The notes under the pieces are model-generated. The model worked only from the letters and a program-made list of their open reading frames with translations. It ran no database searches and had not been told where the DNA came from. From Phialocephala subalpina (lineage: Eukaryota; Ascomycota; Leotiomycetes; Helotiales; Mollisiaceae), in assembly GCA_900073065.1 (NCBI GenBank), contig FJOG01000004.1, positions 1,377,450 through 1,441,449 on the forward strand: a DNA stretch of 64,000 bases, in the 5' to 3' direction. Positions 1 through 12,955 of the stretch are shown one piece after another (within the stretch, counting starts at the first letter, position 1; every line of letters begins with the position of its first letter). The translations under genes and the position numbers were made by a program.

Positions 1-438
1 ATCTGGCTGTTGTAAACCCCCCCTATTCACAACTACCCCGTTGCGCTGCCTTTGTACAACCCGCAATCTGTCTAGTGCTAGGTCTATTGTGCTGAGACCC
101 CAACGGGGAAGTGAAATCAAAAGAAGATAATGACGTACCCCGAGCTTGATGTCCCACCAATGCTCGTAGAATTAGACAACTCAGCGCGAATGCGAAGACT
201 GAAAATGCAGAACAAAAAACAAACACCCTCCCAAAAATCCCATCTTGCCGAACGCCTGACCCTTATGTTCAAGACCGCCCCGGAAAATGAGAGGAATCAA
301 ACCGATCCACACCGTGACAAACTCCTTTCTTGCGCCGACTACTCCCATCCATTATCATCCTAGGCCATATAGATGTCGTGTCTATCCCAACGCCACCATT
401 GACCGTTTCACATTATCATGAAGAAGAAACCCGTCCTC
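1..438. other. Left flank, no gene recognised
   Basis: Downstream of the demethylase gene, so the right part is expected to be its 3' untranslated region. The short reading frames here have no recognisable content. Confidence 0.5.
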
Positions 439-3400
439 TCAATTGGTCGCTGGTCCCACGTTGGTCATTGGTGGCAACGGAGTTGCCTTTTTCAAGTTCT
501 TCAACATCTTCTCAATTAATGAGGTTGAATCTGCTGGTACATCGGCCACCGGAAGGTTTCGAGTCTGAGAATTATTAGCTTGCTGAGGCAAGACCTGCAT
601 CTGGACTGTTGGCTTCTGGCTTTGGAAGTATTGCTGATGTGCATACAGTGGCTTGTTCTCCTGATATTGACCTTGAGGTGGAGGTTGGTACTGTGGTTGA
701 GGAGCCTGGTATTGTGGCTGAGCAGGTGGCTGGTACCCAGATGGCTCTGGACGTCCTGTAGATGCATATTGTGCAGTATACTGTGGAGTCAACGGCTGTG
801 ACACTTCTGGTGTGTACTGATATTGTCCCTGGGCCACCGGTTGTGGCATCGGCGGCTGGCTAACGGGGTGAACTCCATAGGTAGTAGAAGGTTGAGGAGG
901 AGGAGTTTGCTGTTGAGATTGAGGTTCAGGTGCTGGGAAAGAGGGGCTTGGTTGGTACGGTGGTTGCAGTGAACCGGATGGTCTGCTGTACATCGCAGGA
1001 GGCTGCATCACCGGAGCCTGATATTGAGCCGAAGGACGTGGAGATTGGTACTGGTGGTGGAACATCGTGTTATAGTCCTGTCGGATCGCAGGGTGTAACT
1101 GCGAAGACTCCGTCTTCTCCCAGTTGACTGGAGGCTTCGAAACCTGTGCGGCTGACCCAGGTTTGGATGCCGACAACGGCGGCGAAACATAAGCTCCATA
1201 TGAAGGAGTTCCAGGAGTATATGGTGCGCTTGGCGTTGGTGAAGCTGAGGAATATGATGGCTTCGCGACATTGCCATAAGACAACAGTGGAGTTGACAGA
1301 CTCGACAAAGGTGTGCCAGAGCCAGACTTGCTGTTGCGGAACAGAGTCTGTTGAAGGTGCTTCTCAAGACTGCCTTGATAACCGTTCATGAAACCACCTC
1401 CAGGTCTGTACGGACTCTTGTACTCTAATGGAGACCTATTGTGCTCCTTTTGCAGGTATGTGTATTTCGCAAAAGGGTTTGGCCTACTAGAATTCTGAGT
1501 TCTGCCACCAAAGGGATTGGCTGGCTTCGGTGGTGTAGGTGTATATGTGGGCCTATATGCTGTGTGTGGCGGAGCCATAAGAGCCGAAGAGCTTGCTGGA
1601 GGAGCAGAAGCGGTTGCAACGGTGGGTTTGCTGACGGTCGATGTACTGAACGATTGTCTATGGACAGACGGTACATTTGCTGATGGAGGAAGTATTGCCG
1701 CTGTACGCGCAGGCGGCGTGCTGACAGCTGGTGAGGAGCTGCCCATAGATTGCCATCGAGGGTCCGTGCCGAAGCTGTATGACGGAGTTGATCGCTGAAG
1801 GAAGTTTTGCTGAGAGCGGTAAGCTTGTGGGTCAACGCGGTAAGAGTCGACAATGTTATCGCGAGGCTTGTATACATATGGCTTTTCCGGCTTTGAGGGT
1901 GTTGGAGTAGGCTGAGCTGGTCGATTTTGAATCTTTGATGCATTCAAACTGTTCTGGCTGTGGCTTGTCGGATACGTTGCTCCGTAGGATGTCGTTCGAG
2001 GGGGTAGAGGAGTCGGCGCAGGCTTGGGAATAGTGTCCAAAAAGTGGCCTTTAGGATTGTGGCGCTTCTTCTTCGGGTCTTCTGTGAATTGTGCCTTAGC
2101 TTCCGTAGAGTTCCTACCAAGATAGTACCAGATTTGATCCTCTTTCGATACGTCAACCTTGACTTGGAAGGGATTGCGAGCGATGTCCTCAGACTCGAAT
2201 TCTGCCCAAATAAATCCTTCGCCGAACTTATCATCAGCTCTGGGTAGATCATCAACCTGGCGCTTGCTTGTGTTGAGTGATTCCTTGGCCTTGAATGACT
2301 TTGGCATCGGAGTTGCGTTTGCAGACGGCTTTTGGAGGTGGTAGTCGGAAGGATCCGGAAGTAGTAGCCATTTGTACTCGACTTCGACGCGTTCACTATA
2401 AATGTTGTTAGCAGAATGTATGAACGGATGCTAGGGACCAACTCACCCTCTCGGCAGAATATCAAGGAGCAACGTCTCCTCGCTCGGGCGATTTTCGACC
2501 ACCGCACCGGCAAAGATGTCGCCTCTGTAGTATTGCATCTGGCAAACTTCACCTTTCTTCAATTCGGAAGCGGCCTTCAGAATGCGCTTGTCTTCACCGA
2601 GAGCATCGCCATCGAACTTCTTGTCACGCTTGCTGCGATGGAACCGGCAGCTGAACTCGATGCCCCATTCCTTATACTCCTTTCCGTCCTCACCGAAGAC
2701 TGCCATCTCACCTTGTTCAACAAGTACTCCAGCAGCGGCGGCACATGTCGCGTGGTAAGCCCTTGTACACTTCTTTTTGGAGCATTGGAAGCATGCACCC
2801 TTCTTGGATCGACAATAGTTGCACTTAAGCTCCAGACGAGCCTTGTTGATATATTTGACGTCGGTGACTGTCTCTTGAGTTCCAGGTTGGATGCTCGTCT
2901 CTGGGATGTAAAGAGCACACAAACGATGAGCTTGTTGACCGTCTTCAGTGGGTAAGAGAGGCTCTGATGGGATGTCGTTGGGACATAGGATACACGGTTC
3001 CTTGGTTGGCGCCTTTATGCGGACGCGGATCCTCTTGACATTGGCCTTATTATCCTTCTCAGTCTTTGGACGCTTACGCTTCGTGAGTATAAGCTTCCGC
3101 TTAGGTTCACCACTGCTCTCTGGAGGAGTTGGCAAATCATTGGGTTTGATATCTTCCTCCTCTTCCTCCTCATCTTCTTCATCGTCAGTCGATTCGTAGT
3201 CTGTCTCTTCGCCTCGAAGCTTCCGCTCAATCTCTCGGACATCAATCCACACACTATCCTGTGCCTGACTACAATCACATCTCTTAGCAACACGGCCATA
3301 CTCGAGCCAGGACTCCAATGCAAAATTGACAGCTTCGGCACAGTTGTATCCAAGATTGTAGCCAGAGTGATATCCGTATGGGAAAGTGATGACGAATTCG

Positions 3401-4783
3401 CCTGGATGGCTGACTATCTTATTGACCTTGATGTTGTAGTGTGAGAGTAGGTGTGCTGGCGAAATCAAGAAAGTCTTGTGTCGAAGAAATTGATCGCATG
3501 CCTTCGCATCGGCAGGCCAGATGTTTTTCATTGCCGCCTCGAACCGACGGGCATCTCCTTGGGAAATGCTGTACCATTGCTTTGGCGCACCGAAGTGGAC
3601 GTAGTTGATGCTGTACAGATCTACATCCTCAAGATGCCATGCGAAAGTTGCCTTCCACATACCAAGATAGAGGTATGCAGTATTGACACCAGGAATCTTG
3701 GTGCCTAGGACGTCTAGGATATTCTCCAATTTGCCCAGGTTCCAGGTAGCTGTTCGGTCATCGAACAGCGTACCTGGCATATCTGCACCATAAAGTGGAG
3801 GAGCATAGGTAAGAGTTCTCCAGTAAGTGCGCTCAAGCTCATCGCATCGTTCTTGACTATAGGTCTCTCCTTCAAGTTCGTACTTGAAATCCTTGAAGGC
3901 AGCTTCGTCGATAGCACCAGTTTCTCTCCTGTTGTTCTTGCGGCGTGAAGAAACAGATATGGCCTTTGGTTGTCGTCCACCTTTGTGCAGGCAGACTTCA
4001 TCATCTGGCTCGAGCTTGACGGATTCACCATCCTCTGCCTTTGTTGTAGGCGATACTGGTGTAGGAAGACGATCAGGCGTGGCTGACCCATCGGCATTCT
4101 GAGCAGTACTGAGTTTCGACTTCTTGGCAGGACGCCCTGGACCCTTCTTCTTGCCAGATGGCGAGGGAGATGATGACTTCGTTCTTGGTGTAGACCTGAC
4201 AGGCTTCTCCTGGTTCGCTCTTCTTTCTCCTCTCTTTGCCGGAGGCTGGTGATCGCTCTGGTCACACAGTTGACGCCATTGAGGAAGATTATATGATCGT
4301 CCATGCAAGATATTTGCTTGTCGATATGTACCAGCAGTACCCATGATTTCTTGCTTAATTGGCTCCTTGACCTTGATCGTCTTGACGATGTCGTCAAGGC
4401 GGGGCTGCGCTGCAAGCCATTCGGCAGGAGGAATAACTTTGACGATACCATGTTTCATACCCCATTTATTGACAGCATTCAGCTATACATTTGTTAGCAA
4501 AAGCGCCCTTGAATGCGGCGTATCGAGGATAAGAGACGAGGGTACTCACGTATTTCTGGAAGTCCTTGAACTGCTCCATTGTAGGTCGAAAGACGGGAAC
4601 ATTTCCTTCGGAGATATATTCGGGTTGTACGTTAGAGAGGTCAATTGTTTCGTGGTCAGGCTCGAGGTCAGAAAGCTCTGAATCGCTACCACCGTCCTTT
4701 CGGGCAGAGTTCGAGTCGGGAGGTGAATGTAGGCCAGCCGGTACCGTGTCGGTGGCCGGCATGGCAGTCGCATCGGCCGACAT
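439..4783 (-). CDS. rph1: JmjN/JmjC/PHD histone demethylase, KDM4/Rph1 (KdmA) type
   Basis: Nuclear Fe(II)/2-oxoglutarate-dependent demethylase; family members act on tri/dimethylated H3K9 and H3K36. I read three exons, 4783-4550, 4482-2447 and 2395-439, with GTGAGT donors, giving 1408 residues in one frame. JmjN lies near residues 55-95 (VPVFRPTMEQFKDF). It crosses intron 1, where the join reads QKY-LNAVNKWGMKHG. An AT-hook-like KKKGPGRP is near residue 190. The JmjC domain carries the iron ligands H361 and E363 (HLEDVDLYSINYVHFG) and H450 (GYHSGYN), so it should be active. An extended PHD zinc domain follows at about 590-730 (CILCPNDIP, CNYCRSKKGACFQC, CSKKKC, FSCRFH). The C-terminal half is a Pro/Gln/Ser/Tyr-rich disordered tail. 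The start could instead be an in-frame ATG at 4876; I prefer 4783 because its context is better (ACAATGTCG). Recognition is secure; target specificity is inferred from the family. Confidence 0.93.
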
Positions 4784-7426
4784 TGTTATAGATGCTTCAT
4801 ATGACCGAGTCTTGTGTATTCGTCTTGCAGATTGATCTGCCGGTCGTCGAGTGATTGACGTAGTCGAAGGAGGCAAATCGGTCGCAACAGCGAATGTGTC
4901 GAGCGAGAGAACGCTCGCGCGGAATGTCGAAGTGTCACCAATTCGATGTATGTGTGATGATTGTTCTGACAGCAGAAGGTACGGGCGCAGTCGTTGCTGT
5001 GGTGTAAAAAGACGATTCTTGTCGGAGTGATACGATATTCAAGAAGTCGAGGGGAATCGATTAAGACGCCTTACCATTTTCGGATATAATTGTGGGCCCA
5101 CGCTACGGCAGCCGAGCAGCCTCAAAGTTTCCAGCCCTCGCGATTCACCCAGTCTTCTCCACCAAAGAACCAGAGATGGGAATTTTGAAAGCCACGAGGA
5201 GAATGATGTCGGGAATGCGATTCTACTCCGTGTAATGCACACAACTCTAGTCAGTGTTCAAGCCCGGACTTATCTTCTTCTTATCTGTGCGGCCATATCG
5301 CCCTCACATGCACGCTCAGCATCTCAATCTGTTCTTCTCACCTCCAGGACTGAATGATTGATGCGTATCCGGAATGCCATCTCGATGACCAGAACGGAAG
5401 GTGTTTGGTGATGCGCGCTACGTCAGGCACAGGACAGGGTCTCGGCTCGAGGTGCGTGGATGTCATGCAGGATTTTCGCCGTTGACGCCGAGCGGCTCTC
5501 CTCGTTGTTCTTATCTCATCGCCGACAACAGCATCGCGAGCTCCATCACAGCCTGCTCCCTCCCACTCAGCGTGCCTGTCGCGGCATTGAGGAGGGTCGA
5601 TGAGGCTTCTGAGAGCACTCGCAGTATCGCATCCTCTGCTAGGTGCGGACTTCAAGTGAAGTCTGCTCAGTCGGGAGGTGTCCTGTATCTGTTCACTTCT
5701 CAAGCATGCGTGGAAGGCCATGCTCCTCTGCGTTGACAATGTGAATCAAAATCAAGAGGGATGAGCTTCACACCAGTCTCTCGTCTGTTTCCGTGTTTGA
5801 TGCATATCTTCCGGTCTCCTGGGTCTGATCCTGCGAGAGATTTGGGTTCAACTCACAGCCGTCGCACGTCGAAATAAGGTTCTGTCATGTTCCCCTTGTT
5901 TGTTGTGGAATTTCTAGCGTGCCGTACGTGGGTCTCTGCATCCTGGTTGAGACCTTGGGATACGGATTGACGGGCCTGACGCAATTTTGCTTACCTACAC
6001 GATCCCCCACGACTTCACCTCGGTGACAATTTCCTTTCATGCAAGTGCACATACCTCAAGGCCAGCGATACAAGAATGAGCCTTCGCTCTGTGCCAACAG
6101 CGTCTATCCAGTGGGCTCGCATTGTCAGGGCATGGAGCTCGGAAGAGCCGTGGATCAGACATCCATTCGAGTGTCACAAGCACGGCAAGAGAGCAGCCTC
6201 GATGAGGAGCAAGATATATGCTACGGGATACTATCAGCAAAGGCTTATCGAGACTCAAGGTTTCTTTCATGACCTCCACCAAGTTGCTTCAAAGATTGGG
6301 CGCTCATGCTAGAGCCCTCCACAGTCATCTCAGAAGAACTTTCACGCCAAAGACCACTATCGATTTCATTATTGCCTGTCTGCCCTCTTGTCAAACCTAC
6401 GACTGCCGTATCGATGTCGTCCAAGTCAGATCAGTCAGCATTTACAGAAATCCGGGACATTCTTGAGCACAGAGAAATAGGTCCAGCTTCGTCGATTAGA
6501 AAAATTCGCGTTCTCGGGTGTGCCGGGAAAGTGCCAGGCGAACGTTGTTTGCCAGATTGCATGCAGCTTGATAAGGATCCGATAAGGAAGTGGTCAAGGC
6601 GAGGGACACCTGCTCAAACCTTTCAATAACACCACACTTTTACAAAGACTAATGCATCATCATATACTCGAGGCCCATAAAGTAACTATGACCCCTCTCT
6701 TGGTGGCATCGAGAGCCACCCATGGCGAACCTGTACTTCAAAATTTTCAAGTGTCCCGAGCGGCCTGAACCCACTGATGAAATAGCTTCTACTCACCCAC
6801 TCTTGTCTCTAAACTGTGTGCTTTAAAAGAATCATTATTTGATACCAGACACTCCGGTACGTGTCAAAGCCCTTCTAGTGCTCGTTTGGCGCCTTATGGT
6901 CCCAGATTCTTCACATGGCACTCATCGCCTGATCCTCGACTGCGGTCCAACCTCCTGATATTCACGCACTCTAGGTCAACAATTCGCAAGACATTCCCAT
7001 CATTGGTCGTAGCATACTCGACATGAGTCTCGCTTCCTTCTGTGCTTCCTGTGCCTTGAGAGCTGAGATCCGGACGATTGTGCTTTTCCCGAGTCGTTCT
7101 TCATCACGTGGTTGCGGATCACGTGCTACAATACATGTTTCCAAAAGTGTCAAAGGATCCTCTACACGGAAGCGGAACAAGTCTTGGTGCCATCAATTGC
7201 GAGCAACATAGGGTAGTAGATAACCCAGAAAGAATCTCAAACAAAACCATTTGTAAGTCCTCAGGCCAATGGGACGCAAAAATTCCGGGCCCAAGGCCTC
7301 TTTCCAACCTGTCGACTCTCAAGTCCTGAAACCGTCCCACTTCAATCATTCTTCCAAACCACCGATAGCCAGTCGATAGCCAACCAAGAGACTGTCCATC
7401 CAGCTACTTCAACGTCCACAAGAATG
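4784..7426. other. Intergenic, about 2.6 kb, no gene recognised
   Basis: Upstream region of the demethylase gene and downstream region of the next minus-strand gene. Scattered short frames on both strands lack domain content, introns or convincing composition. No repeat or RNA gene was seen. Confidence 0.5.
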
Positions 7427-8215
7427 TCAATCATTTCTAGACACTACCTTCCCTGTCTGGCTCCTCGGGGCGGGGGGCAGATATCCAGCCTGCTGCAGAT
7501 GATAATCAATACCCATAGCCTGATGTCCAACCTTCTTAGTCTTTTTCCCTCGAACTATTCCTGTCGCACCTATCCCGCTTTCCGGACCTCCCAATCCAGC
7601 TTCCAAATCGACAAAATCGTACGCTGCCGAAGGATCCCCCGAACTCATGTTCGTCGATAACATACCCGACTCCATCAGATCCCTCTTCTCATTCTCATCA
7701 TCAAGGCTCATTTCCCCAATCAAAGCTGAAACTGCCTTGAGAGATGTCGCGAGTGTTTTGACAACGTCGTCTTTCGCTTTCGAGAGAATATGGTTTGCTT
7801 GAAGCTGGGTGCTGGAAAGGATAGACCTGACAAGATTTCCCAACTCTTTCTTCGTCATGAGACGAGATCTGCGATCTATCGGCTTCAAGGAAGGGTCTAG
7901 AGGTATAAACCCGTAATCAGGTACGTGTACGCCTGGCGGCATCTCGGAACCACTGCACATAGTAGGTTTTGGGTGTATTTCGGCGTCTATAGACTTAGAT
8001 GAAACGGCTTGAGTTTGGAAAGCGGAAGTGGAGGCAGATGATGGAGCCGAATTTGCGTCTGCAACAGAGCCGCTCACATGGCGGAGTGTCCGCGGCGATA
8101 CGAGTTTGGTCGGCGATGCGTTTGAGCTGACGGAAGAAGATTTCTGTCGAAGTGCCAAGTTGAGATGGTCTTCTGGATACGGCTTCCTTGGAGATCCACT
8201 TGGAGAGTCATCCAT
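7427..8215 (-). CDS. Conserved-looking hypothetical protein, 262 aa
   Basis: Single uninterrupted frame of 262 residues; I do not recognise the family. Residues 1-90 are Ser/Pro/Ala-rich and probably disordered (SSSVSSNASPTKLVSPRT). A proline-rich stretch (PDYGFIPLDPSLKPIDRRSR) leads into a predicted helical part at about 115-170 (MTKKELGNLVRSILSSTQLQ, then SKAKDDVVKTLATSLKAVSA). The tail is Gly-rich and then basic (GIVRGKKTKKVGHQ). There is no signal peptide or membrane span. The start at 8215 is supported by an A at -3 (AAAATGGAT). The helical middle and biased codon use argue for a real gene. A further small exon cannot be excluded. Function unknown. Confidence 0.6.
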   Translation of the reverse strand: MDDSPSGSPRKPYPEDHLNLALRQKSSSVSSNASPTKLVSPRTLRHVSGSVADANSAPSSASTSAFQTQAVSSKSIDAEIHPKPTMCSGSEMPPGVHVPDYGFIPLDPSLKPIDRRSRLMTKKELGNLVRSILSSTQLQANHILSKAKDDVVKTLATSLKAVSALIGEMSLDDENEKRDLMESGMLSTNMSSGDPSAAYDFVDLEAGLGGPESGIGATGIVRGKKTKKVGHQAMGIDYHLQQAGYLPPAPRSQTGKVVSRND

Positions 8216-8390
8216 TTTGATGGCGGAACCTTCTCTCGCAAAATGACTGGAAAGAAGCCACCTTCTGAAGTCTCTGGGCTTGATATACCAGTTGGAAGCT
8301 ATGGTATGAAAAAGCTGCTAAGTGACAACTTGCTTCAAATGGGTGGAACAAGCAAAGGGTTGTGAAAGCATGGAAGGATACCGGCATTAA

Positions 8391-8985
8391 CGCATGATAA
8401 GTCCTCTACACTTTTCAGTACTTTATCTTCCCTTTGGTTTCTAAGCTGAGTTTGGACACTCATTTCCTTTTTTGGCTTTTAGTATATTATTCCTATTTCG
8501 ATAAAGGTATAGAGGGGCACTGCATCAACGCATGATAAACCCTTTACTATTAAGAATTTCAGTCGTCGGATACATCAGCGAAGTAAAGACATTCCGCCTC
8601 GTATATAAGCGAAGTAAAATGTCCAGTAACAGACCCGCCACTTAATTGGATGTGCATGTCAATCGCTGTCATCTTTATCTCACTATCAAGTGGGTTCAGT
8701 CGTAGGAAATATCAGTGAAGTAAAACTGACTCGCCTCATATATCAGCGAAGTGGAATATCAAACAGATGAATATGGAGACTTGACAACGAATGCCATTGA
8801 GAGTAATGCGACGAGCCTCTCAAGCTCAACCTTCCAAGTAGCAGGACAGTGCAAGACGTTCAAGTACTACAAGGATATAAATAAAAGAATTTACAGTAGC
8901 CAGCCGCCGGTTGCTAGCAAGGTCCATACATCAGCGGTGCGCTTGAGTTTCGTATTGCCAGTCTCCAAACGAAGTAGACGTTGCT
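8391..8985. repeat. Short-repeat field with recurring ATCAGCGAAGT element
   Basis: A ~66-bp segment at 8558-8623 (TTCAGTCGTCGGATACATCA...) recurs in direct orientation at 8695-8760 (TTCAGTCGTAGGAAATATCA...), 137 bp apart, with about 75-80 percent identity by eye. Each copy holds two versions of a core close to ATATCAGCGAAGTAAA. A second pair is CGCATGATAAgTCCTcTAC near 8391 and CGCATGATAAaCCcTtTAC near 8530. Weak further cores (CATCAGCGGTG, CGAAGTAGACG) follow at 8930-8985. No coding frame explains this. It could be the remnant of a small non-autonomous element or a minisatellite. Confidence 0.55.
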
Positions 8986-9440
8986 TATATACCCTTGAAT
9001 ACGACCTCGGAATTCGTACTTGTTGATGTAACGTGCTCTTTGAATGTCCCGCTATCTGGCCTGATGGGGAAGCTGGAGATTTGTTGGGTAAAAAGGAAGG
9101 ACTTTCAGCAGATTGATATTATCACTACTCCTTTCGAAGGTCATATTTTGGATTTGCAGCCTTGATGATTTTGCAAGAAAGCCATAGTCGGTGTTATGAA
9201 GTGAAGCTATGACTTGTGAAATTTTCGAAATGGAACTGGACAATGATACGGGAATCTCACAAAGCCGAAGAATTGAGGATCGTTGGGATCGCATTTGCGT
9301 TCTATCTCAAAATGTTGACAGTTCCAGTCCATACTTCAGATCTTGAACCAACAGCCTCCTTCACAGGAAGTCAACACCTCGCATCCATTTCGGTACCACA
9401 CCAAATCCAAACCCGAAAGCCAACAACCCCATCCAAACCC

Positions 9441-10127
9441 TCAAAGTCTAACATCCAACTCATTCTCCATCTCCTCCCTACTCTTCTCGAGCCCAGGTAC
9501 CGTCTCCATATCCATCTCCATCCCCTCACCCACATCCCCAATCACAAACCCAGCTGGACCCAGATACTGACCCTGGCAACCAGTCCAACTCCTTCCTCTC
9601 TCTATCCCTATCCTCCATCGCCATGTCCCTCGCAATATACACACGCTCAAATTTTCTAATCGTAACCTCAGTCCCCGTTTTGATATCAGTCCTGTTTCCG
9701 GTTTCCATCGGTTTCGCAAGGACCATAGCTTCCCTCTCTTCAAGAGCTGCAAGCAAGTCTCTCAAATCTTCCAACACTTTGACGTCTCTTGACGATGGGA
9801 AGCGCGAACTCGGCGAAGGAGAAGTCGTCTTGGGAAGCTTTGGATGGACGGAGTGTAGATCGGGGGCTCGAAATCGGGATTGCTTTTGTTGAAACCGCTG
9901 TAGACATCTTGGAACACGGAATTGGATGGCTTGGTGGATGGCGTAGAGAAGTCGGAGATCTAGGAGCTCACTGAAGGGGTGGCCATTTCGGAGCCTCAGG
10001 TGCTGATGGGAGGGGTGTAGTCTGTGGGTGTCACGTCGATCGCGAGGTGGGAGTTGAGGCTGGGTAGTGGGGTTTGTGAGTAGAGTTGGTCTCCGTATTT
10101 GCGGGCGATGTCGTAGAGGTCCTGCAT
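9441..10127 (-). pseudogene. Decayed protein gene with in-frame stops and frameshifts
   Basis: Reading the minus strand from ATG 10127 gives a protein-like sequence (MQDLYDIARKYGDQLYSQ, then PSLNSHLAIDVTPTDY). It is interrupted by TGA at 9998-9996 and TAG at 9962-9960, and continues in the same frame with sensible composition (ISDFSTPSTKPSNSVFQDVY). Around 9830-9850 the sense shifts to another frame, giving a helical stretch (VLEDLRDLLAALEEREAMVL, then EVTIRKFERVYIARDM). Near 9590 it shifts again to a frame ending in DVGEGMEMDMETVPGL. CGA to TGA and CAG to TAG are the C-to-T changes expected of repeat-induced point mutation. Introns cannot remove these stops because no usable GT-AG pair brackets them. 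I do not recognise the family. Sequencing error is the main alternative. Confidence 0.5.
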
Positions 10128-12955
10128 GATTAATGCAGATGATCCTCAGAGATCTGGATTTCAGATCGGACTTCTTGGGAAATTGGAGGGTGATATATAC
10201 CTGGCTTTCTGGATGTGATGAAAGGGAAGTGAGTGGCCGTTGCTGAGTGCATTGTTTCTGCCTCTTTCAAATGTCCTACACGCTTCAGGGTATTGAGATT
10301 CTTCATCTTCTCATGGGTTGGCCCCAGCCAACTCAAGCCTCAGAAAAGCAATTCTGAATATCCTGCGAGCTTTGGTACATTGAAAGCATTTGATGTTTTA
10401 AAAGAGAACTGCCAACCAAAGAAATCCAAGAGGCATAACAAGTACACGTTGGTGTGATATGGAACAACAACGATTCTCATCTTGCATCAAAGCAATGTTG
10501 GTGCTGAGAAATGTCGCGTCATCATTGGGTGAGTCTTGAGCTAGCGAGCTAGCACTTCCCAATTCGGACGAGTGAGGTCTGACGCGACAGACGTATAAAT
10601 TTAAATAAGAACTTCCTTTCCACAATCAACCTCTATCCCAGAGACAGTTACTTCTGCCTCCTCCACATCTCTAACATTAATTAAGTTGTGGATCAGTTAC
10701 TGACTTGACGACAGCGTGGGGTGGTTTCCTCTTTCTTTGAATGTACTATTAGTCTTGTACTAACAAGTGCTTTCTTAGTTAAGCGTGCGATGGTTTCTTT
10801 CTTTGCTTGCATTGATGTTATTTCGGTACGTACTGACATCCCTTTCAAGCACAAGGCTGTCTCTGGGATAAAACATTTTTTTGCTGTTCAGTCAATTTTT
10901 TTGTGCTCGTATTTCTGCCGACTTAGTCTCTGCGATGTGCAGCGTTAGGCTATTCGCCCAGATTGGGAAGTAAAGCGGGGCCAGCGAAAGATGAAAAGAG
11001 CTGAGGGACATGAGCCAGTCTTCTTTCGCTTGTTCATTGTACTGCAGCATTTGTTGATATGTGGTAATCCAATTATGCACTTGATGGGGTTGGCTGGAGC
11101 TTTGAGGGACGTTGGAGCATAAATTGGGAGCAATATAGTGGGCTTCATCTCTTCCAAAAACAATTGATGAAATCAGCATAAGGTCAAGGACTTTTAAAGT
11201 AACCCTGACAAAGGCCCACAAACTCCAGCACCTGAAGAGCATCTTTTACTGCTAAAGCTCATTATGACAAACACAGAATACAATTAATTGCCGAATTGTT
11301 CAAATTAGGATAAAACTCGCCAACTGAATGTCTCTTGTCCCACAAGCACTCAGAAAATGACTTGTGATCTTTCACAGCCGACGCGCATCATGTGTCCCTT
11401 CTCTAATCAGGCTCGAAGGTATCTGGTACTTGGCAGACGGCCTGGCTCGACACTCATTTATGTGCCACGTCACTTGTAACGTTGCCCAGACTCGTTATAG
11501 CCAGGAGAAGTGATATTGATTCTCGTGTCGTTCATCAGGAGTTTCTGAAGACATTTATACAAATTCTAAATATAGGTGACGCTTGCTGAATGCGGGGTAG
11601 CGGCTTCTCCATTTTATCCAAACACATGCCAAGCTTCATTCTTCGTCTCAAACTCCCAACCTTGCTCGAGGCTCAATTCTTCTGATATCGATCACGCATA
11701 CTATCAGAACTTTATCCAGATTAAACTCTTTGTTAGTAAACCCATGAGAATCCGTCGGCGATCTCCCGCTGCGAATAGTCTCGTTCCTGAACCAGACTTC
11801 GAAGATGACTGCAGGTGCGATGCAGCTTGAAAGATCAACAGTCCTGCCAGCAATGACCGCTTGCGACTCCCCGGAGTCCAATTTTACGAAGTACTGTACT
11901 CCCACTACGGTGTGCTCTTTGAGATGGTTCGAGGCGGAATGCGAAACTAAGATGAAGCTGGTACCCGAGCACACCGCCGTCAATTTATACTTCATCACAA
12001 CACTAGAAATGGGACCATCCAAGGCCTTGTATACTTGGTTAGCGTTGTCTGTTGACCGTTACTCCCTAACCAGGTACGCCAGCAGTTTGTCACCCCTGTC
12101 GAGGCATGAGGCGGTAGATCGATGGGAGGTGGCTCAGAAGTGCATCAGTGGCACAGCATTTCTTCCCGATCATATGCCTTTTCGTGCATTTATTGTCCTA
12201 CGCGGCTTAACTTCTTCGCGGGGTAGTCTTACTCGTAGCACAAGTATTTCCCCGAAAATCTGCGTGTTTGCTCATTTTTTTTGCACCAAGTCGCTGCTAC
12301 TTTTCGCGAGCTCCTTCTCATCTCGGAAGTCTTCCAAATTTGGTCTCGGCAGCTCAATTCGAGGGCATAGAATGGGACGATATCGCCAGTAAAGGCAAGC
12401 AATATGCGCTTTCAAGCCTAAAACAATCTCACGTAATATTTCTCAGGACAGTTGATTCTGCCATTTGTCATTCGTCCCATGTTTCGAATCACGGGTTGAT
12501 TTCTACCAATACTAACCTCCGTTTTGTTGTCAATTAGGCATCGGATGTGCCGTTGATATGGGAATGAGCCGCTTTGTCGGAAATCGGGCTAGAGCTAGGA
12601 TCTTTATCTCAAGCCATCTTGGCTCTGAGAGAAGACGAATCCGGGCTATGGCAGATATGGAGGCAGATTGAAATGCTGGTATACTCGTACAGTACCCCAC
12701 CATCTTTCCCTGGAGTACTCTACCATTTGACCTCGGAAGCTACCCGATCGGCTCCCAGATCGGGGAGTACCAAGCAATGAGGATATTGAATCTATCTGGA
12801 TGAAAGCAAGTCTATTCTTAGAAAGTACAAAAACTCAAAATCGGTGCAACTTGTCTACGATCTGAAATGTATATATTTCAACTGCTGTCCTCCTAACTTT
12901 GACTACCAAGCCACAGCGTTACAGTACCAAATATCTGCCAAGATCTTCATCTACC
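10128..12955. other. Intergenic, about 2.8 kb, weak candidate frame only
   Basis: Mostly AT-rich sequence without recognisable genes. One minus-strand frame at 12022-11648 (124 codons, including KYKLTAVCSGTSFILVSHSA and IFEVWFRNETI) has mildly protein-like composition but no family, no splice partners and no good start. I treat it as unproven. A TATA-like GTATATATTT sits at 12869-12878, about 80 bp before the next gene. Confidence 0.4.

Noticed and set aside
5338..5739. 133-codon minus-strand frame upstream of the demethylase
   Set aside because: Arg/Ser-rich random-looking composition with an overlapping frame on the other strand; no support as a gene.
10536..10553. Near-palindrome GAGCTAGCGAGCTAGCAC
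   Set aside because: Short, isolated and not associated with a gene start; could occur by chance.
11648..12022. Minus-strand 124-codon frame
   Set aside because: Mildly protein-like but no homologous motif, no splice structure and poor context; kept only as a note in the intergenic entry.
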